64,000 nt of DNA from Acidobacteria bacterium AB60 (GTDB lineage Bacteria; Acidobacteriota; Terriglobia; Terriglobales; Acidobacteriaceae): the NCBI GenBank assembly GCA_008682415.1, contig VANK01000014.1:62001-126000 (forward strand), given 5' to 3'. The notes beneath the pieces are model-generated. The model was not told where the DNA came from. It was given only the letters and a program-made list of their open reading frames with translations, and ran no database searches. The position numbers and the translations under genes were made by a program. Numbering within the stretch: position 1 is the stretch's first letter; each line of letters begins with the position of its first letter. This document shows, one piece after another, positions 26,865-35,544 of the stretch.

Positions 26865-26889
26865 CTCTCCGCGAAGGATTCGCGGAGAG
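26865..26889. terminator. Perfect 11-bp hairpin with 3-base loop
   Basis: CTCTCCGCGAA at 26865-26875 and TTCGCGGAGAG at 26879-26889 are exact reverse complements around GGA. The hairpin is 88 bases past the small secreted protein gene and may end that transcript. No T run follows. Confidence 0.5.
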
Positions 26890-27592
26890 ATTCCGGCGGC
26901 CATCCCAGGATCACGAGCAGCCGAGAAGAGGAAAACCATCGCCAGCAGGACCTTCAAGCATTTCCGTTGGCTTGGGTCATCGGGCGACTTGGTCAGCAAG
27001 GTATGCCACTGCAATCTGTGCAAGCGTTGCTTCGCCCTTAAGACCGCGCCCGTCACTTGCGTGAAGACCGCCGCATCTCGCCGCAGTTCCAGGTTGATTA
27101 CCGCAATCGTTTCGGCGCCTACCCTGAAGGGCCCTCAATTGCCGGTAGTACTGGTTGTTATTGGCGGGCCGCTGCGCATCGAGTCTACCTAGGTAACCGG
27201 CCAAATGAAGTAGGACTAGCCAAACAACGAACTGCAAACGTATCGTTTCCTCGTCTGTGGCCACCCGAATTGCGGTGGGCGACTGCGGCAGTACGATCAT
27301 GCGGAAGCTCCCGTGCCAGCGGCGGACACATCCCTATCGGATCGGATGGACACCCCGGGAACCCCGTGCCAACCGCGACCTCAATTGAATGAAGGAGGAC
27401 TATAGCATTCCAGAAACTGACAAGTGGACGTTAATCATGCACGAAGTTGTACGTCGCGGTTTGGCGGCAATAAATCCTCGATCTCTTTATGCTCGATAAA
27501 ACAACTGTAACGTTTCGTCGACCAAATGCAGCGCCGGTCTTGCGTCAGGTTGAATCAGGGCCGAACTGCCGATGCCAGAAAACGCGACTTTT

Positions 27593-27635
27593 CACTAGCC
27601 AGGCTCCGCTTTTCATGTTAGCCTCTGGCCAAGTG
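27593..27635 (+). promoter_or_regulatory. Imperfect hairpin in the leader region of the carboxylase operon
   Basis: CACT (27593-27596), GCCAG (27598-27602) and GCT (27603-27605) pair with AGC (27620-27622), CTGGC (27625-27629) and AGTG (27632-27635), with small bulges. It lies about 290 bases upstream of the first gene. It does not show the conserved blocks of a ykkC guanidine-I riboswitch, so any regulatory role is speculative. Confidence 0.2.
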
Positions 27636-27926
27636 ACTACGCGGCGCACACCTCGACGTACCTCCATCAAAGTGCAACTGCGCATGACATTCATGGATGT
27701 CTGCTGTGGTCCGCCGCGCCTTCCATAAGCTGCCTATTTGCGGTCGCTGTCTGACAGGTTGGACCCGGGTTTTGGGCGGATTCCCCACTCGCTCAGACGG
27801 CAATATTTCCTCAAAATCGTTGCGTAAATGCCATGTCCGGGGGCTAACTCTGGGGCGCGAGGTTGTCTTCATCCCGCGGGCACCGCTGCTCATTGTGCAA
27901 CGGCAGCAGTTGGAGGAGTTGTGTCG

Positions 27927-28637
27927 ATGCAATCGACTGTGCTTTTTAACGAGAGTCTTCCCGGTGGTGCGACCTGGTCGCACGTGCTCAAACGAGGTAC
28001 CGCGTTACGCATCACGGATGTGGAGGGCGGAGCGAACGTTGCCGCCTACTTTCTGAACTTCGATATTACGGCTGAGCGCTTCAACCTCCCCGATACGCTC
28101 AAGGCCCAACATACCGCCCGACTCACGAAGGGACACGTGCTCTACTCCGATATGGGAAGAGTACTCTGTTCTATCACAGAAGACACTGTGGGGTGGCACG
28201 ACCCCGTTGCCGGCATTTCCAACGCAACTCTGATTGAAAAAAAGTTCGGAAAGCTCAGCTATCAGCAAGCGCGAAATAGTTGGTATCAAAACGCGCGGGG
28301 TGGACTTGTGACCGAACTTGGCAAGTATGGGCTCAATGAGCGCGATCTGCATGCGACGGTCAACTTCTTCAGCAGGGTAAATGTCGATCACGACGGATCA
28401 TTGCACTATGTATCCGATAACTCGCCTTCAGGTGGAATTGTCGAACTGCGGGCAGAGATGAATGTGCTTGTTCTGCTCAATACCTGCCCGCATCCGATGG
28501 CCGAGGGCGTGTATGAGCCGAAGCGCGTGGAGTTGAGTATTCTGCAGGTTCCTGCGCCGTGCCAGGACGACTACTGTCGCACGTTTTGCAGCGAGAACAC
28601 GCGAGGCTTTCTTCTCACCGAATTCTACTTTCTGTAA
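27927..28637 (+). CDS. Urea-carboxylase-associated protein UAAP1 (DUF1989), probable carboxyguanidine deiminase subunit
   Basis: This protein of about 236 residues starts at the ATG at 27927 behind GGAGGAG. It matches the UAAP1 (TIGR03424-type) DUF1989 family: RGTALRITDVEGGANVAAYF, LPDTLKAQHTARLTKGHVLYSD, EDTVGWHDPVAG, NFFSRVNVD and LRAEMNVLVLLNTCPHPM. In other bacteria the UAAP1/UAAP2 pair (CgdAB) converts carboxyguanidine to allophanate. Candidate metal or active-site residues here are His in GWHD and Cys/His in TCPHP. As I recall the family, a Cys follows the HD-x2 stretch; here it is Ala, which should be checked by alignment. It is the first gene of a four-gene operon, 22 bases before UAAP2. 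Confidence 0.9.
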   Translation: MQSTVLFNESLPGGATWSHVLKRGTALRITDVEGGANVAAYFLNFDITAERFNLPDTLKAQHTARLTKGHVLYSDMGRVLCSITEDTVGWHDPVAGISNATLIEKKFGKLSYQQARNSWYQNARGGLVTELGKYGLNERDLHATVNFFSRVNVDHDGSLHYVSDNSPSGGIVELRAEMNVLVLLNTCPHPMAEGVYEPKRVELSILQVPAPCQDDYCRTFCSENTRGFLLTEFYFL

Positions 28638-28659
28638 TCACCTTTCGAGGATCAGGAAC

Positions 28660-29316
28660 GTGGCGACGCTCAATCTGCAGGTAAGTTCACTCAACCCCGA
28701 AACGGCGCAGCAGTGCTACGTCGTGGAGGCAGGAGAACCTTTTGTTCTCGAAATCGGGAGGGGCCAGATTGTCCGCATCGTAGATCTGGAAGGCAACCAG
28801 GCCGTGGATACTCTGTTTTACAACGCGCATGACTATGCCGATCGTTACAGCGCGCAGGACACCATCCGCGAACAGAGAAGCCTCTATCTCACGACCGGAA
28901 CGCAACTCATTTCCACGGAAGGGAGCGTGTTGCTGACGATTGTGGCGGACACATGCGGGCATCACGACACACTGGGAGGCGCCTGTGCCGCTGAGAGCAA
29001 CATGGTCCGTTACGCGCTGGAAAAGCGATCGATGCACGCCTGCCGGCAGAATTTTCTCAAGGCCATTCAGGTTTGGAAGCGCGGCATGGAAAAACGCGAC
29101 ATCACGAGCAACATCAACTTCTTCATGAATGTCCCAGTTACTCCAGCGGGAGCCCTCACATTTGAGGATGGAGTTTCCAACGCAGGCAAGTATGTAGAAC
29201 TTCGCGCGGAGATGGACGTGCTGATGCTGATTAGCAATTGCCCACAGCTGAACAATCCGTGCAATGCGTATAACCCGACTCCTGTGCAGGTGCTCGTCTG
29301 GGAGGCGGATGTTTAA
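28660..29316 (+). CDS. Urea-carboxylase-associated protein UAAP2 (DUF1989), probable carboxyguanidine deiminase subunit
   Basis: This 218-residue protein starts with GTG at 28660 behind GAGGAT. It matches UAAP2 (TIGR03425-type): RIVDLEGNQAVDTLFYNA, RYSAQDTIREQRSLYLTTG, VADTCGHHDTLGGACAAESN, NINFFMNVPVTPAGALTFEDG and ELRAEMDVLMLISNCPQLNN. The Cys-x-His-His and Cys-Pro motifs are the likely metal or catalytic positions. Together with UAAP1 it forms the heteromeric deiminase that feeds allophanate to the last enzyme of the pathway (established for guanidine-degrading relatives; inferred here). Its stop overlaps the carboxylase start by eight bases, implying translational coupling. Confidence 0.92.
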   Translation: MATLNLQVSSLNPETAQQCYVVEAGEPFVLEIGRGQIVRIVDLEGNQAVDTLFYNAHDYADRYSAQDTIREQRSLYLTTGTQLISTEGSVLLTIVADTCGHHDTLGGACAAESNMVRYALEKRSMHACRQNFLKAIQVWKRGMEKRDITSNINFFMNVPVTPAGALTFEDGVSNAGKYVELRAEMDVLMLISNCPQLNNPCNAYNPTPVQVLVWEADV

Positions 29317-32300
29317 AAAGATTTTGGTAGCAAATCGAGGCGCGATCGCGAGCCGGATCCTGCGAACCGCGAAGGCGATGGGGATTGCATCCGTTGCTGT
29401 GTACTCGGATGCCGATCGCGATGCGCGCCATGTGCTCGAGGCCGATGAAGCCGTGAATGTGGGACCTGCGCCACCGAGCCAAAGCTATCTGTCAGTCAGC
29501 AATATCCTTTCCGCTGCCGAGCGAACAGGCGCTCAGGCAATCCACCCGGGTTATGGATTCTTGAGTGAGAATGTGGAGTTTGCGCGGGAGTGCAAACGCC
29601 GTGGAGTCGTCTTCATCGGGCCGCGGATAGAGCACATTGAGGCGTTTGCGCTGAAACATGTGGCGCGCGACATTGCGCTGCGCAGCGGAGTGCCGATGCT
29701 GCCGGGTACGGGAGTTCTGACCGACGCAAATGCAGCGCTCCGATCAGCGGAGAAGCTTGGCTATCCAGTGATTCTGAAGAGCTCAGCGGGCGGCGGTGGA
29801 ATTGGGATGAAGGTGTGCCGGTCAGCGGTGGGACTGAGCAGCGCGTTCGAATCGGTGGTGCGCCTGAGCCGTAACAGCTTCAGCGACGGCAGTGTGTACC
29901 TCGAGCGCTACGTCGAGCGTGCGAAGCACGTGGAGGCGCAGATATTCGGTGATGGCACAGGCGGAGTGGTCGCGCTGGGATTGCGCGACTGTTCGGCGCA
30001 GCGGCGGCATCAGAAGGTCATTGAGGAGACGCCGGTTCCAGGAATTGATATTGAAACGGAAAGCCGGATCCGGACGTCGGCGATATTGCTCGGCCGATCT
30101 GTTCAATACGCTTCCGCGGGGACAGTAGAGTTTCTTTATGACGCCGATTCGTCTGCGTTCTACTTTCTGGAAGTGAACACGCGCCTGCAAGTTGAGCATG
30201 GAGTGACGGAACAGGTAACCGGTCTGGACCTGGTGAAGTTAATGATTCAGGAGGCCGCTGGTGAACTGCCGCCAATCCAGGCCCTGAGCGTGTCACCACG
30301 GGGATGGTCGATCCAGGCGCGCGTGTATGCCGAGGACCCACTAAAGAATTTTCAGCCCTCGCCGGGAAAGCTTACACATGTTGCATTTCCCGCCGAATTG
30401 GACGCGCGCGTCGAGACGTGGGTTGAAAGCGGAACGACCGTTACGCCATTTTATGACCCGATGATCGCCAAGGTTATTGTGACGGGTGAGAATCGAGACG
30501 ACGCGATGAGCCGTCTCAGTCGAGCGCTCGACAAAACCGAGTTGCACGGGATCGAAACGAATCTCAACTACTTGCGATCTGTCACCGCTTCGCCGGCATT
30601 CATTGCGGGCTCTATGACCACGTCGTTCCTGGAAAGTTTCAAGCCTGGCCGATGTGCGTTCGAGGTACTCGACGGCGGGACACAGACTACGATTCAGGAT
30701 TTTCCGGGGCGGCTCGGATACTGGCATGTTGGGGTTCCGCCATCGGGACCGATGGACTCGCTTGCATTCCGCATCGCAAATCGTCTGGTGGGCAACGTGG
30801 AGTCAGCCGCTGCCGTGGAGATGACAACGATTGGAGCGAGCCTGCGCCTTGATGCGGACGCCGTGTTCGCACTAACCGGCGCGGACATGGGCGCCACGCT
30901 GGATGGCGAGCGAGTGCCTGTGTGGTGCGCGATCAAGGCAAAAGCAGGTAGCACTCTCCGCACGGGAGCCGTCAAGGGTGCCGGTGCGCGAACGTATCTC
31001 GCCATTCAAGGTGGAGTGGAGGCGCCGCGATTTCTGGGGAGCCGGGGAACCTTTATGCTAGGCGGCTTCGGGGGACACGGTGGGCGAGCTCTGCGCGCCG
31101 GGGACGTGGTACACATCGCGCCGTATCGGATGGACGCGGCGGAACCAGGGCCGCTCATGGCATTTGAAGAAGCGCCGCCGGCTTACTCACCTCAATGGTC
31201 AATCGGGGTACTCTACGGTCCGCATGGCGAGCCCGAGTTTTTTACGCCGGCCGATATCGAGATGCTATTCAGCACCGAATGGCGTGTCCATCATCAATCG
31301 GACCGCACCGGCGTTCGGCTAGTGGGCCCGAAGCCTGAGTGGGCGCGCAAAGATGGCGGCGAAGCCGGATTGCATCCTTCAAATATTCACGACAACGCCT
31401 ATGCAATCGGCTCCATTGACTTCACAGGCGACATGCCGATTCTTCTCGGACCTGACGGACCGAGTCTGGGCGGATTCGTGTGTCCGGCGGTGGTGGTTGA
31501 GGCCGAACGTTGGAAGATCGGCCAGCTCAAGGCCGGGGATACCGTGCGTTTCCATCGGCTGACCCAGGGCCAGGCAGAGGTCCTTGAAGACCAGATAGAA
31601 ACTATGATCGCAACGCTGAGCGGCTCAATTCCCGCCTTACCCGAGGCCACGGTGAATGAGCCGGCGATTCTGCGTTCGACAACGAATAGAGGGACCCAAG
31701 CAAATTATCGCCCTGATGGCGATAAGTACCTGCTGGTTGAGTATGGGCCGCCGGTACTGGACCTCAAGCTACGTTTCCGAGTTCACCTGCTGGAGACCAG
31801 GCTGCGCGCGGAAGCCCTGCGGGGTATCATCGACATCACGCCGGGCGTGCGCAGCTTGCAAGTCCATTACGACAATCGCCGCCTGCGTAGAGACGACCTG
31901 CTCGACGCGCTGGAAGCTTTCGATGCCGAACTGCCAGAGCGTTCGGAGATCGCTGTACCTTCGCGGACCGTCTATCTGCCGCTCTCTTGGGACGATCCTG
32001 CGACCCAGCTGGCCCAGTCGAAGTACATGCAGTCGGTGCGGCCGGATGCGCCCTGGTGCCCGGATAACATTGAATTCATTCGCCGCATCAATGGGCTCCA
32101 GAGCCGGGACGATGTGCATCGCATTGTATTTGACGCCAGTTATCTCGTGTTGGGCCTTGGCGATGTCTATCTTGGCGCGCCGGTCGCGACGCCGCTTGAT
32201 CCGCGGCACCGCCTGGTGACAACAAAATACAATCCGGCGCGAACCTGGACCCCGGAAAACGCCGTAGGCATCGGCGGCGCCTATATGTGCATTTACGGGA

Positions 32301-32920
32301 TGGAGGGGCCTGGGGGCTACCAACTGGTTGGCCGCACCGTGCAGGTGTGGAACACGCATCGAGTAACGCCCACGTTTGCAGATGGAATGCCTTGGGCGCT
32401 TCGATTCTTCGATCAGATTCGCTTCTACCCTGTTACGGCTTTGGAATTGGAGGACTTTCGTCGCGAGATTCTTACCGGCATCTTTAATCCCCGCGTCGAT
32501 TCAGGCGCCTTCAGCATGACGGAATACGAAGCCTTTCTCGGATCAATTGAGCCAGGCATTGAAGAGTTCAAGGCAATTCAATCGCGCGCGTTTCGGGAGG
32601 AGCGCGAGCGGTGGGCCGCCAGCGGTCCGAACAACCCTCCTGCCGCCCTGATCGAAATGCCCAAACCTGATGCGGCGGCCCCGTTCGATGTGCCCGAAGG
32701 TTGCCAGGCAATCCACGCACCGCTAACAGCGAGTGTTTTTCAGGTTGCCGCACAGCCAGGGCAGCAAGTAAGCGCCGGACAGAAGCTCGTGGTTCTCGAT
32801 GCCATGAAGATGGAATTGGTTATTGCCGCTCCATCCTCGGGCATTGTTCGCGAATTGTTCTGCAAAGTGGGACAGATGGTTATCGCAGGCCAGCAGTTGA
32901 TGATCCTCGCAACAAGCTAG
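29309..32920 (+). CDS. Biotin-dependent urea/guanidine carboxylase
   Basis: This 1203-residue enzyme starts at the ATG at 29309 (MFKKILVANRGAIASRIL) behind GGAGG. It is a complete single-chain urea-carboxylase-type protein. The biotin carboxylase covers about 1-450, with the ATP-grasp loop SSAGGGGIGMKV near 160 and EVNTRLQVEHGVTE. The carboxyltransferase comes next as AHS2/KipA-like (about 455-770) and AHS1/KipI-like (about 800-1060) halves. A linker and a biotinyl domain follow, with AMKME carrying the biotinylated Lys1167. It uses ATP and bicarbonate to carboxylate urea or guanidine. The flanking UAAP genes and the downstream ABC transporter type favour guanidine. The specificity residue in the carboxyltransferase domain could not be placed by eye, so substrate choice rests on context. 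Confidence 0.93.
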   Translation: MFKKILVANRGAIASRILRTAKAMGIASVAVYSDADRDARHVLEADEAVNVGPAPPSQSYLSVSNILSAAERTGAQAIHPGYGFLSENVEFARECKRRGVVFIGPRIEHIEAFALKHVARDIALRSGVPMLPGTGVLTDANAALRSAEKLGYPVILKSSAGGGGIGMKVCRSAVGLSSAFESVVRLSRNSFSDGSVYLERYVERAKHVEAQIFGDGTGGVVALGLRDCSAQRRHQKVIEETPVPGIDIETESRIRTSAILLGRSVQYASAGTVEFLYDADSSAFYFLEVNTRLQVEHGVTEQVTGLDLVKLMIQEAAGELPPIQALSVSPRGWSIQARVYAEDPLKNFQPSPGKLTHVAFPAELDARVETWVESGTTVTPFYDPMIAKVIVTGENRDDAMSRLSRALDKTELHGIETNLNYLRSVTASPAFIAGSMTTSFLESFKPGRCAFEVLDGGTQTTIQDFPGRLGYWHVGVPPSGPMDSLAFRIANRLVGNVESAAAVEMTTIGASLRLDADAVFALTGADMGATLDGERVPVWCAIKAKAGSTLRTGAVKGAGARTYLAIQGGVEAPRFLGSRGTFMLGGFGGHGGRALRAGDVVHIAPYRMDAAEPGPLMAFEEAPPAYSPQWSIGVLYGPHGEPEFFTPADIEMLFSTEWRVHHQSDRTGVRLVGPKPEWARKDGGEAGLHPSNIHDNAYAIGSIDFTGDMPILLGPDGPSLGGFVCPAVVVEAERWKIGQLKAGDTVRFHRLTQGQAEVLEDQIETMIATLSGSIPALPEATVNEPAILRSTTNRGTQANYRPDGDKYLLVEYGPPVLDLKLRFRVHLLETRLRAEALRGIIDITPGVRSLQVHYDNRRLRRDDLLDALEAFDAELPERSEIAVPSRTVYLPLSWDDPATQLAQSKYMQSVRPDAPWCPDNIEFIRRINGLQSRDDVHRIVFDASYLVLGLGDVYLGAPVATPLDPRHRLVTTKYNPARTWTPENAVGIGGAYMCIYGMEGPGGYQLVGRTVQVWNTHRVTPTFADGMPWALRFFDQIRFYPVTALELEDFRREILTGIFNPRVDSGAFSMTEYEAFLGSIEPGIEEFKAIQSRAFREERERWAASGPNNPPAALIEMPKPDAAAPFDVPEGCQAIHAPLTASVFQVAAQPGQQVSAGQKLVVLDAMKMELVIAAPSSGIVRELFCKVGQMVIAGQQLMILATS

Positions 32921-32927
32921 AGGACGA

Positions 32928-34736
32928 ATGGACATCGGCACACTCGAAAACGCATACCGCAATGGTAGATTGACGCCGTCCGCGGTCGTTGCGGAGGTCT
33001 ATGACGAGATCGCGCGCATTGGTGAACGGCCGACGTGGATTACGCTGATGCCGCGCGATCAGAACCTGGCCCGTGCTCGAGACCTGGAGCAGAGTGCCGC
33101 CCGCGCCTTGCCCCTCTTTGGAATTCCGTTTGCAATCAAGGATAACTTCGATGTGGCTGGCTTACCAACAACCGCAGGATGTCCGGCGTTCAGGCACATT
33201 GCCGCTCAGACGGCGGTGGCCGTGCAACGGCTGATCGATGCGGGAGCGATTCTTATTGGCAAAACCAACATGGATCAGTTTGCCACGGGGTTGGTGGGTA
33301 CACGCACTCCATATGGGGTCTGCAGCAGTGTCTTCGATTCGAAGTACATTTCGGGGGGATCAAGTTCGGGCTCGGCAGTTGCAGTAGCGCAAAGCCTCGT
33401 AAGTTTTTCGCTAGGCACCGACACCGCTGGCTCCGGACGTGTACCTGCAGCCTTCAATCAACTGGTTGGTTTGAAACCGACGCGTGGTTATATCAGTACC
33501 AGAGGTGTGCTGCCTGCGTGCCGCACATTGGACTGTGTTTCGATTTTCGCGGAGACCTGCGCCGATGCCTCAGGCGTGTTCGCGGTGGCCCGGGGCCGTG
33601 ATTCAGCGGATCCGTATTCGCGAGTTCCGCTTGCCGGCCAGAATGCGACGCCCTGGACTTCAACCCCGGGTTTTCGCTTTGGTGTTCCACTGCCCGAACA
33701 GCGCGAGTTTTTCGGAGATGAAGCGGCCGGCGCTCTCTACGAGGCCGCGATTCGTTGCCTTTGCGAGATTGGGGGAACGCCGGTTTCGTTTGATTACACG
33801 CCGTTTCAAGAGGCCGCGAGCTTACTTTATAAGGGGCCCTGGGTTGCCGAACGGCTCGCGGCGATCAACCAATTTCTCGCCGACAACCCGGACTCAGTCG
33901 ATCCTACCGTCGGAGCGATCATCAGGGGCGCGGCGAAATACAACGCAGTAGAGGCCTTCGAAGCTGGTTACACCCTGCGACAATTCGAGCGTGAAACGCT
34001 CGAGGTTTGGAAGCAGGTTGATTTCCTTCTGCTTCCGACCACGCCGACGCACTATACGATCGATCAAGTTCTGGCGGACCCCATCGAGCTCAATACGAAA
34101 CTCGGTTACTACACCAACTTTGTCAACCTGCTCGATCTAGCGGCAGTGGCAGTACCGGCCGGAATGAAACCGAATGGCTTGTCATTTGGTGTGTCTCTAA
34201 TTGGGCCGGCGTTTAGCGATGACGGACTGCTGCGGGTGGCCGATCGTCTACATCGCAGACTGGCGAAGACGATAGGAGGGACGGAACGACTGCTTGCCTC
34301 GACTGCGTCTTTGCCCTCGTATTCGACGGCCCCCCCGGGATGCTTGCTCATGGCGGTTGTGGGAGCGCACCTGACAGGCCAACCGCTCAACTGGCAACTG
34401 ACCGAGAGAAAGGCACGCTTGGTTAGGACGACCCGGACGGGCGGCCAATACAGACTCTATGCACTCGCAAACACTACACCTCCCAAGCCCGGGCTCGTGT
34501 TCACCCCAGGCTTCAAGGGAGAAGGAATTGAAATTGAGGTCTGGGCGATGCCAGAACAGACTATCGGAAGTTTTCTGAATATGATTCCTCCGCCTCTTTG
34601 CCTGGGCACCATTCGCCTGGCGGATGGATCTCAAGTGAGGGGCTTTTTGTGCGAGCCGTCGGGGATTGAAGGCGCGCAGGAGATCACGCATTTCGGAGGA
34701 TGGCGCCATTATGTTGCCGATCAGATATCACCCTAA
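32928..34736 (+). CDS. atzF: Allophanate hydrolase
   Basis: This 602-residue enzyme has an amidase-signature domain at about 1-450 with the full Ser-cisSer-Lys triad: Lys71 in FAIKDNFD, Ser145 in the SGGSSSGSA block and Ser169 in GTDTAGSGRVPA. The C-terminal domain from about 465 (LMAVVGAHLTGQPLN, then GGWRHYVAD) is the one that helps convert the intermediate to CO2 and ammonia. The reaction is allophanate to two ammonia and two CO2, the last step of urea or guanidine degradation. The start ATG lies seven bases after the carboxylase stop, with the AGAGGA ribosome site overlapping that stop. It is the last gene of the four-gene operon. Confidence 0.94.
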   Translation: MDIGTLENAYRNGRLTPSAVVAEVYDEIARIGERPTWITLMPRDQNLARARDLEQSAARALPLFGIPFAIKDNFDVAGLPTTAGCPAFRHIAAQTAVAVQRLIDAGAILIGKTNMDQFATGLVGTRTPYGVCSSVFDSKYISGGSSSGSAVAVAQSLVSFSLGTDTAGSGRVPAAFNQLVGLKPTRGYISTRGVLPACRTLDCVSIFAETCADASGVFAVARGRDSADPYSRVPLAGQNATPWTSTPGFRFGVPLPEQREFFGDEAAGALYEAAIRCLCEIGGTPVSFDYTPFQEAASLLYKGPWVAERLAAINQFLADNPDSVDPTVGAIIRGAAKYNAVEAFEAGYTLRQFERETLEVWKQVDFLLLPTTPTHYTIDQVLADPIELNTKLGYYTNFVNLLDLAAVAVPAGMKPNGLSFGVSLIGPAFSDDGLLRVADRLHRRLAKTIGGTERLLASTASLPSYSTAPPGCLLMAVVGAHLTGQPLNWQLTERKARLVRTTRTGGQYRLYALANTTPPKPGLVFTPGFKGEGIEIEVWAMPEQTIGSFLNMIPPPLCLGTIRLADGSQVRGFLCEPSGIEGAQEITHFGGWRHYVADQISP

Positions 34737-34760
34737 GCCAGAGGCGTATGCCCGATCGTG

Positions 34761-35393
34761 CTAATCGTCATCGTCATCGTCGCCATGTGCTTCGCGCTTC
34801 TCCTCCGGCTTCTGCCTTTTCAGTTTGCCTTCGAGGGCCGACTCGATCGTGACGTGGAAGGTGGGATCCGCAGGGTCTTCACTCAATTCGAACCGGGCCA
34901 ACGGCTTGCCATCACGGTCGACGATGAACTTGGTGAAGTTCCAGTGGATGTCTTCGCCGGAGACGCTTTCCTTGGGATTGCACAAAAAAACATACAGAGG
35001 GATCGTCTCAACGCCGTGCAACGTGGCGGGAGCGAACACTGGAAAGGACACATGCATGGTATCGGAATAGTACTGGCGCAAGGCTGCCGGGTCCTTCAGC
35101 TCTTTTCCTCCAAAGTCGAAGGATGGGATGCCGATAACGACCAAGCCCTTTGACTCGTAAGCCTTCGCCAGTTCGTTCAGCGCGGAGACCTGATCGTAGT
35201 AAATGGATTGGCTGGCAAGATTGACGATGAGAAGCACTTTTCCCTTGTAAGTGGAGAGGGGTACAACCTTGCCATTCATGTCAACCAGAGAGAAGTCGTA
35301 CACAGACTGCCCGGAAGAAGCCTCTTCGGAGAACACAGGAACCCAGCAAGATAGCAACGTAATGAGAGAGAGAGCTAAGAAGCGACGACGCAT
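34761..35393 (-). CDS. Exported glutathione-peroxidase-fold protein without the catalytic cysteine
   Basis: This 210-residue protein has a signal peptide (MRRRFLALSLITLLSCWVPVFSEE) and a thioredoxin-fold glutathione-peroxidase body: YDFSLVDMNGKVVPLSTYKGK, LLIVNLAS, LNELAKAYESKGLVVIGIP and DIHWNFTKFIVDRDGKPLARF. Where the family has ASKCG or ASUCG, this protein reads ASQSI, so the peroxidatic Cys/Sec is Ser63. The following FPCNQFG block is replaced by IPSFDFG. A peroxidase reaction of the normal type is therefore unlikely. The C-terminus is a charged tail ending in six Asp. It is convergent with allophanate hydrolase and divergent from the LysR gene. A redox-inactive binding or structural role is inferred. 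Confidence 0.8.
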   Translation of the reverse strand: MRRRFLALSLITLLSCWVPVFSEEASSGQSVYDFSLVDMNGKVVPLSTYKGKVLLIVNLASQSIYYDQVSALNELAKAYESKGLVVIGIPSFDFGGKELKDPAALRQYYSDTMHVSFPVFAPATLHGVETIPLYVFLCNPKESVSGEDIHWNFTKFIVDRDGKPLARFELSEDPADPTFHVTIESALEGKLKRQKPEEKREAHGDDDDDD

Positions 35394-35491
35394 TCAGACT
35401 CCAGCGGTTGATTGATTCCCGGTATTCGCATTGTGCCACTTTCGAGGAGTGAATTCCTACTTCTTTTGTGCGTGCCCAGGAACTCTTGTCG

Positions 35492-35510
35492 AAAGCATTT
35501 GATTTGCTTT
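35492..35510. promoter_or_regulatory. Candidate LysR-type binding site upstream of the LysR gene
   Basis: AAAGCA (35492-35497) and TGCTTT (35505-35510) form a perfect dyad around seven A/T-rich bases, about 35 bases before the LysR start, in the divergent gap with the peroxidase-like gene. This geometry suits autoregulation by a LysR protein (inference). Confidence 0.35.
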
Positions 35511-35544
35511 TGAATGCCTTTGAAATTTAAGTGCCGATCAGCGG

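Larger units (their letters stand above)
26777..27926. other. 1.15-kb region without a credible gene
   Basis: All frames here are short, with unusual composition and no family pattern. A perfect hairpin lies at 26865-26889 and an imperfect one at 27593-27635. On the minus strand, pieces near 26826-27300 in two frames include a signal-peptide-like stretch (KVLLAMVFLFSAA), which might be a decayed gene, but no homology is recognisable. The 3' part must contain the promoter and leader of the guanidine/urea carboxylase operon. Confidence 0.6.

Noticed and set aside
26800..27192. 130-residue plus-strand frame in the gap before the carboxylase operon
   Set aside because: It has no ribosome site, no recognisable family and overlaps a perfect hairpin.
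27300..27926. Guanidine-I (ykkC) riboswitch
   Set aside because: It was expected from the gene content, but its conserved blocks were not found by eye; only a profile search could settle it.
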